Origin: Tanypteryx hageni
Taxonomy: Eukaryota > Arthropoda > Insecta > Odonata > Petaluridae
Length of the DNA: 64,000 bases
Assembly (NCBI GenBank): GCA_028673005.1
Contig: CM054120.1
Span: forward strand, 62,370,057 to 62,434,056
Direction: 5' to 3'
The notes beneath the pieces were generated by a model. That model saw only the letters and a program-made list of their open reading frames with translations. It did not search any database and was not told the origin of the DNA. Both the position numbers and the translations under genes were made by a program. Of this stretch, positions 36,801-45,800 are shown one piece after another (the stretch's first letter is position 1; each line of letters starts with the position of its first letter).

Positions 36801-39800
36801 TGATACATTATTCAATTCTCTATAATATATTATGAAAATATTCCAGAATTATTATTTATTTATGTTCTAAAAATTAATTAGTCATATGTTTTTGTCTATT
36901 ATAAACATTCTAAAAGGAAATATTTAAGTCCCTATAATTTTTTTTTAAATTACCAGACATGACTTCCATGTAACATCCCTGAATTACACTTGGCAAGTTG
37001 CCAAATTTTTGTTTCACAACATCAATTTTGGCCATTTTGTAGGAGAATTTGTTTTATGTATGTTAATCATTAATAGGATTGATTTTAAGGACATTTTTCG
37101 CTACTTGGCAGATCTATGCTTCACGGCTGGTCTTTACCTCCGACGCGATATAAAAGGAACTGAAGATGCAGCTGTAGTGGCTGCAATTAAGAGGGCGGGT
37201 GCTATTCCTTTGGCATTAACAAATGTTTCTGAGCTTTGCATGTGGTGGGAGAGTCACAACACAGTCCATGGAAGGACAAGCAATCCTTATGATTCAAATA
37301 GGATTGTTGGAGGCTCATCAGGAGGAGAGGTACTAGAAATGTCTTTGTTAGAGTTATTCTTGTTTGTAGTAGTATGTCTTTGTCTTAGATGAAGTTAATC
37401 AATAAATAAAAAATTTGCAAAGTTGACCCTAAAGTGGTTAATTTCATATACTAACTGTTTAAGCCAACTTACACCTTTTACTTAACAAATAATCAGTTAC
37501 ATCTTTCTTCAAACAAAATCAGGATCTCATCTGATCAAAATTTTGAATAAAACATTGAAATAATTACTTCAATACTGAAAAGCTGATTTTGATGATTGGG
37601 AAATACTGGGGAAATTCCCATTATGAAATACACAAGAAATTTCACTGCGTTCACTTGACGTGTATGATCTAATGCAGTAACATTCTTTGATAGTTATTAC
37701 AATTTGTGGTAATATTTATTCAAGCTGACAGCCGTCATCTTGGTCCCATTGACCAAAATAATAAAATATGAAGCAAGTTTCAAGTTAGTCAGTTATTTTT
37801 TATATCATTTACCAGGAATTTAAGGTTTATATTTTGGTACATAGCATATAAGTCCACCCTAATATTTTGAAGGATTTTTAAAAGCATTAAAGATCAACTC
37901 ATATGCCACAGTATATGGGAGTTAAATCATTTATAATATTTTTTTACTTGGACATAATTCATGTTCTCAGTTTCAGTTTTCTTCAGATAATGATAAAGTT
38001 ACATAGCAGTAAGGATAATATCTATCATCCAGTAATAATCTTGTCATAATGATCTTCCTTCTCTGTCTTGCTTCACCATTCAAATCCCTTAACGATAACC
38101 TTCTCCCTCCTAAAATCAGTAACATCCATCTTCAACCCATCTGAATTACTTCTGCTTTATAAGGAATCAATATAACGTTGAAGTCTTCTAGTTATTTCAT
38201 TCATGATTATTTTATACATAAACAAAGAAACAACTTAATTTATCAGTAAGCTTCTCTGCTGTTAATGCAATTTCCATTTTTCATCAGTTACACTGTAATA
38301 TCAAAGAACTTATGTTTCATATATTAATATTAAATAATTCTTTTTAGGGATGCTTGCAGGCTGCAGCTGGATCACCAATGGGAATAGGATCTGATATTGG
38401 TGGTTCCATTCGAATGCCTTGTTTTTTTAATGGTATTTTTGGTCATAAGCCATCACGAGGTAAGAAAATAATTTTTTGATCAAGAAAATTAAAAAAATTC
38501 AGATTAAGATATTTATTTATGCATAGGATGAATTTTTAAGGAGAGCTTATATTTCACTTCTGGAGTATGGTAATATCCCTTGTTTTTTCTCTGATAAACA
38601 TCTATTATGCTCATCTCTTATTCAGTAGTTATAATTAATCACAAGTGAAATAAATGTTCTATTGCTTTGGAATACAGATTTTTCACACTTTTAATATAAA
38701 AGTTTATGATGGATTTTAAACATGCTTTGAGCCATAAATTGCTATTTTTTAATTTTGTGATTTTATTTCACACATCAGTGATTGCCCTATGGTTTATTAT
38801 CTCTGATATTAATATTATTTTCCTCGTTAGGTCTTGTTTCAAATGCAGGAGAGTATCCTATTGCTTCTCAAGAACATGATTTGTTCTTGGGAACTGGGCC
38901 CATGTGCCGATTTGCATCTGACCTTGCCCCTATGTTAAAGGTTTTAGCAGAGAAAAATGCTAGCAAAGTGCCACTTGATGAAAAGGTATTTTTTAAAATT
39001 CTTTTGGTATAGTTTTTAATTGTATAACTTGAATATCAATTTCATGAAATATCTTTCTCAGGTGAACATAAAAAATCTTAAATTCTACTATATGGAGGAT
39101 GATGGTGGATCAGCTTTGGTCAGTCCAGTGCAACCAGAAATCAAAGCTGCATTACATCGAGTGATAGCACACCTTAATAAAGCTTATGGAATTCAAGCAC
39201 AAAAGGTTCGATATAGAAAAAAATGTTAGAATGTTCATCTCAAAACCCAATTGCTAGTTAATTTATTTTACCTAATTTGGAATGCTATGTTGTTAATTTT
39301 ATATTTACTCTTTAACCAGTCAACGAGGCATGCTGTTTATATTCGTCATACAATTTTCTTGCCCAATCGCTATGGGTATGCCAAAATAGTTCATCATGTG
39401 GCTTGTATATCATGTAGCATTATCCTCGTAGTTTACTTCCCCACCAATAGATGGAGTATATCTCCTCGTGTCGAAAAAAATATAAGGGTCTTATGGAAGG
39501 CCTGCATCTGTCATGTGGGGTTGCCTATTATTGCTCCTATGTAGGTGAAAGCGGGAATTTTTAGATTTTTTCATGCACATATGTTTATGATCAGGTTCGC
39601 ATTCCCTTACCTCCTGTGGGGTCCCAAAAGTAATAAAACCCCCTCCAAGTATCAGTTAATGGTACAATTTGAGTGTGTGTGTAATTTAAGGCGAATCAGC
39701 CTCTTGGGCTATTATCGCCATAATATGCACTTTTAACCACAACCCATTTGTGGCAAACTAACCATAGCACCAGACACACAATAAATATATAAATAAATTA

Positions 39801-42800
39801 ATAAATAAATAGATAAAACAGATAGATAAATAGATAAAACAGATAAATAAATGAAGTTAAAAACAGATGGTAAGAGATTGTATAAGGGTCTCTCCCAATC
39901 TGTAGAATAAAACATCAGCAAGACTGTATAAGGGTCTCCTGACAATTTGAAAAACAGAGGTTAAAAGATAAGTAGAACGGAAATCTAACCAGTGTTCTGT
40001 TGAATGTTTTACTTGATGCATGTGCATCATTGTTATTACAAAGGGTGAATTTCATTTTACTTAAATGGACACTATTTTGGTGTTCAGCACCAAATGAAAA
40101 ACAGCTTACTTTTTCTTACTAATTCAAAATCATAAACCTTATGGAAAAATAATTTTTCTTTATAAATTAACAAAAATATCAGGATGAAATATCCTAGTCA
40201 TGAAATATGTTTTACTGCTATAAATCATGTTAAAACTGATGAAATAAACAATTTCCAAAGGCTACAAATCAAACAAATTTATAAAAACAGCAAATTAACA
40301 TTGTTGTTCAATAAAATGCAATGATAGAATCCTAAATAAATGGAAAATGTATATTCACCGGAGCAACGTTGTGCACCCTCCAAAAAATCATTCTCAACCA
40401 CTATATTACTAACAATGGACACTATTTTGGTGTTCAGCACCAAATGAAAAACAACTTACTTTTCCTTACTAATTCCTGTATGCTGATCACAATTATGATC
40501 GTCGTTTATCTGAAAATTGCGTTGTTTTCGAGATTAACATAGTTGGAGTTGAGAAAATTTGCGTTTTCACAATATAAATATGCATATTATAAAATTGGGT
40601 ATCGTAAACCATGAAGCAGTTTAAATAAGTATGTCTTTCTACTATTTGGTTGTTTTACTATCAACAGCTTGTTTAAAGCCCTAAAATATGAATTAACCAC
40701 AAAAACAGCACTGTATAGATAACATTTTTGGTCTGCATATACACCTTCAGTCAGGTATACGTTAATATGCCATTATTTTATGCATTGATAAATACAAAAT
40801 TTATGGAAATTTTAATTTTCTACAACTTTTGTTTGAAAATATTTTTTCTATATTGCACCATTTAAGAGATATGTACTTAATTCAAAATTTAATGGTGCTC
40901 ACCTACTGCATCTAGTGGAGAACTCTTTAAACAATGTATACGTGCATACAATAAATACCGACAGCAATAAAGGATATCCGTATCATTATCAGACATTAAA
41001 AAATAATTTTAACTTATTGTTAGCCACGTGTGAAATATGCCACTTACATTAGTCGTTTCCATGAATATGTGAAAAATCTGGGAACAAGACCTGAGAAATG
41101 AACTCATTCAGCAGTTTTGTCACGCACAGTTTCATTGTGTTACTGTTCATGATATTGATTTGAGGCGATGGACAATTCAAAAAGCAAAAGAAGTTGTCCT
41201 GAAAGGATTTTCTGCCACTGCTTATTGGTTATGACATTTTAAAAAGAAGCACAAAATTGTGTCTCGAATGATTACGAAAACAGTAATGGCTTCAGAAATT
41301 GAAAGCCAAAAAAGCAGTATAGAAAAAGCAAATGACTTTGTATGCTCTGCAAAAAAAAAATTAGGTGCCTATGAGCCTTCAAATATCTTTAATACTGAAA
41401 TTGGTGGAATAATGTGAAACTATGCAGAATGGCATAAGCTGTAATTTTGGGAATAACTTTGAAACAGAAAAAATCCTGCTATGACCGGGAATCGAACCCG
41501 GGTCTTCCACTTGCCGGGTGGATATTCTACCACTGAACTACCGTAGCAGATAATCTTTCCTGTTTCTGAATGCGGGCGTTTTTCTTAGTTGGGTCCGGGC
41601 TAGCCAAGCTAGTATCAACCAGCCCCAACGTGGCTGGTTGATACTAGCTAGGAAAAAAAAGTTTTTCCCATCTTTAATACTAATCAGTCATGATTTACTT
41701 AAGAGTACTACCCTTTAAGAAGTCTGTCAAATATAGGAGAGCGTAACACTTTGGGTTTGGTCAAATCACACAATGCAACAACTCACTCGTACACAATTAT
41801 ACCACTGGTGTCTCTTGAAATTACATGGCAAATTATTCATTTACCTTAAGGAACCAAAGGAATGTAAGGAACCAAAGGAATGTTAGGTTCTCTTGTCACT
41901 AAAAACTTGTTTCTAGCTCTCAACATCATTGTCACTTGTAGCAAGTCGGGCAAATGGACAAAGGCAAAATGAGAAACTGAGTGAAAGATTGCCTAGAGGC
42001 ATAATTTCAAGGAAAGTGTCTTTTGTTTCTTGAAGCTTGAAGTGGACTCCAGGACAAACAAATATTTGAAGCTGTTTCAGTGACTTGCAAGTGTTTGCAG
42101 ATTCCTCCAAACACAACTGCGTATGCACAGTCTTTGGACCAGTTTTGTTTCAGGCAGTACGAAATTTTCCGAAAAAAGAATCGGCAACATAATACTGTTG
42201 GATGATCGTCACATAGATTTGCAGCAGCTAAATAACACAATAAAATTGCATTCGCTTATTTATAATCAGTTTCAAGCGGATGTGTTCCAGTCAATGATAC
42301 GTCACGCGTGGTATGCATGTGGATACATGGCATTAGATCCTGAACAATATGATAACGTTGAAAAGCTGTGCTTTGCATTTAATAAGGATGAATGCGATTT
42401 TTTAATTTGACCAGCTTTGTAAAGTGTAACCACTGTCAATCCCATCTTTGTTTCGATCATTTTTTTGTCTCATTTCATGCACATTTTGATTAAATAAAAA
42501 TACTTATTATGTACATATCACATTGAAAACTCTATTTTGTTGCTTTATTCCTTTATATATAGGTGTTGCTCTGCCGAGCTGCATTCTGTTCTCCAGATGT
42601 TTATAATTTATCAATATTTAGGCATTTTTGAAATTCATTTTCTAGCTTGGTCTACTTGTATGATGAAAATCAACGGAACGGTTTATGCAAATGCGGAATT
42701 TAGTTAAATAAATTTCATAACAGCTTTTGCTTTTCTTGGAATAAACAGTTTTTCATGTTGAAATGATGCTGATTTCTAATTTTATTCATCGAAGTGCAGA

Positions 42801-45800
42801 TTAAAATATTTGCGACTGACCTAATTAAATTTTTACTCCATGCCTGCCTGAAGGCGTATATTCAGATCAAAAATGTAATCTATACAGTGCTGTTTTTAGG
42901 GTTAGTTCTTATTTTAGGGCTTTAAACAAGCTGTTGATAGTAAAACAACCAAATAGTAGAAAGACATACTTATTTAAACTGCTTCATGGTTTACGATACC
43001 CAATTTTATAATATGCATATTTATATTGTGAAAACGCAAATTTTCTCAACTCCAACTATGTTAATCTCGAAAACAACGCAATTTTCAGATAAACGACGAT
43101 CATAATTGTGATCAGCATACAGGAATTAGTAAGGAAAAGTAAGTTGTTTTTCATTTGGTGCTGAACACCAAAATAGTGTCCATTGTTAGTAATATAGTGG
43201 TTGAGAATGATTTTTTGGAGGGTGCACAACGTTGCTCCGGTGAATATACATTTTCCATTTATTTAGGATTCTATCATTGCATTTTATTGAACAACAAATG
43301 TTAATTTCCTGTTTTTATAAATTTGTTTGATTTGTAGCCTTTGGAAATTGTTTATTTCATCAGTTTTAACATGATTTATAGCAGTAAAACATATTTCATG
43401 ACTAGGATATTTCATCCTGATATTTTTGTTAATTTATATAGAAAAATTATTTTTCCATAAGGTTTATGATTTTGACATGCAGTTCATTAGTAATTATTAT
43501 TTATTTCAATATATTAATAAATATCTAGTAAAACCCTTAATTATTGCCATGATTTTAAAAACCTCCTCAATCAAATTAAAAGTCCTCACCAGCTGTGCAT
43601 CCAGGCAAAATTAAATACCCAGATGACTGGTTAATGCCCTTTTTCTCATATGAACATATTTGCTTACCAAAGTTAATCATTCTGCATAAAATTATTTATA
43701 TTGATTTTTGCTGTTTTATTAATCTCAAGTTACTTTTGAGACTAGACTTTTTTTATTAATTTCTCTTAATTGCCTCTACCAAACCCATAAATTAAAATTT
43801 TTAGGAATGGTTTTCCATCGAATATTACTCCTTGTGATGTGGAAATGGTAGAACAATTTTATAGTAAACCTTTCCACTCATTGTTTTCTCACCGTTATCT
43901 GTAAATCCAGAATGTGCCAAGCAGTATTTGCTTTGAGATGAGTGTGATAAAAACGTTACTCATAAAATACTCATTGTAAAAAATATTTAAAATTGATGAT
44001 TATCATGTATTTAATTCAGGTGAATGTGGAGAATATGAAGAGATCTGCTGCAATTTGGTTTGCCAAAATGAATGTCAAAGGTGAACCTAACTTTTGTGAA
44101 GAGCTAGCTAATAGAAAAGTAAGTTTAATTGTAAGTTGTAATATTTTCTTATAAGTGACATAGAATAGTCCTTTTCATCAACACTTTTTTGTCAGTTAGT
44201 GATACCTTTTTCTCATTTTCAAGTCTGAATTATGTGCAAGTCCCTCCAATCTCAATTGTGCTTTCACAGTAAGCTTAACTTTTGAGCAGTTACCTTTTAA
44301 TTAAATGTGTATGAAAAAGATCTTTTATACTGTATTTTTCGGCATATAAGACACACTGGAGTGTAAGATGGTTTTTTAGATAATTTTTCAGGAAAAAAAG
44401 GAATTTGGTTTACCAAGATATTCAGGAAGGGCCATGTCGTGTATCATTTCCAGCCATGATTAAGTCTGTATCTGACAACATTTACTGAAAATATTATGGC
44501 TCGATAACAGTTAAATATAATGTTTGAGATAAATTTAATTTGCAAAATAAATATGGATGATTTAAAACATAAATAATTGCTTCGAGACTTGTATAGCTAA
44601 ATGTGCCCAGCATGAACTCGGCAGTCGTATTAATTCAAGCTTTCAGAGTGTGCAGCATACATCGCATGTATAGGTACCCTTGACCAATAGTACTTACTTA
44701 AACTTAATTGCAAGATGGTATTTTAATTTAATGGGATTAATAATTAATAGAATGCATATGTAATAACAATACATACACTCAACTAGTCCTTTTTCTTTTG
44801 CAACTCTTTTTGCCTCTTACATAAGGATTTTGAACATTTCAACAATATGTAACTTCCTCTGTTCTACTATCCATCATTTCCTCCTCTATTTGTGGCCATT
44901 TAAGACCAACCTTATGAAGATTTTCCCTTTTCCCATCCACCTCTGTTTTTTCTTGTTTTCTCCATCCACGGATCATTTTTTCTGTGGGAGGTGGACCAAA
45001 ATGACGTGCTGCTACTTGGTTTCTATGCGTTTTTGCATATTGAATCACCTGAAGCTTATAGGTGATAATGTAGGCATATCATTCTTGTAGCCATTGCGAT
45101 CTCAATGCACATAGCGTTATTTATCCTAGATATCTATAAAATATTTATGACATATGCACAAATTCTACTGTTCCGTGGCATCAATCGCACTATTCAACAG
45201 GCTGATTAGGAACTAAATCATCATAATCGTGCCGAAATTGTAATCACTGTGAACGGACATATATTAAAGGGTAATAATGAAAATGCATGCTTGGAATTCA
45301 CGTTGCATAAGGTTTTACTGTATATATTAACAAAATTTTCACTATTAATTATAAATAATGTATATTTTAATGTTTTTGCAATGAATGACTGCCAATTATT
45401 CCATTTTGGTGATGTGTGTGTTCATTAGTGTCAGTATTGAGAACAGCAATAATCTTACCTTTGGTGTATAAGACACAGGCTGATTTTGGGGATCATTTCC
45501 TGGAAAAAAGCGCATCTTATATGCCAGAAAATATGGTAATTAAATTTCTAGCTGACTTTTCAAGAATTGACATTTTCCTTAGACTATATTACTACCAAAC
45601 AAAAGTCTCTCCCATGGTCTTTTTGAATTAATTTCTTGAATATTATGAGTATCATCATTTTTTATAGTTGTATATGAAGTAACGCTGCTAGAATGGATGC
45701 AATAGTAGTGATGAAGCTCAGTTAATATGGTAGGGTATGCTGAAATATATAAAATGATTCTCTTCATCAGGTTACATTTTATTGCATAAAAAACTGAGAG

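Larger units (their letters stand above)
40124..43475. mobile_element. Tc5/CENP-B-HTH-like DNA transposon with ~634-bp TIRs
   Basis: Left arm 40,124-40,757 and right arm 42,841-43,475 are inverted copies with only scattered mismatches. They start at tcaaaatcataaaccttatg / cataaggtttatgattttga and contain gcaacgttgtgcaccctcc and ttttggtgttcagcacc. The 2.1-kb interior carries a decayed transposase, which a tRNA-like repeat interrupts. Total about 3.35 kb, lying wholly inside FAAH2 intron 6. No clear target duplication is visible. Confidence 0.88.

Noticed and set aside
37009..37392. Separate small gene covering 37,009-37,392
   Set aside because: This is FAAH2 exon 3 with intronic read-through on both sides; splice sites and phase join it to exons 2 and 4.
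41477..41547. Functional tRNA-Gly gene
   Set aside because: Good cloverleaf, but the anticodon loop ccggcaa lacks U33 and a glycine anticodon, the unit is repeated with its flanks at 30,310-31,080, and it lies inside a decayed transposase.
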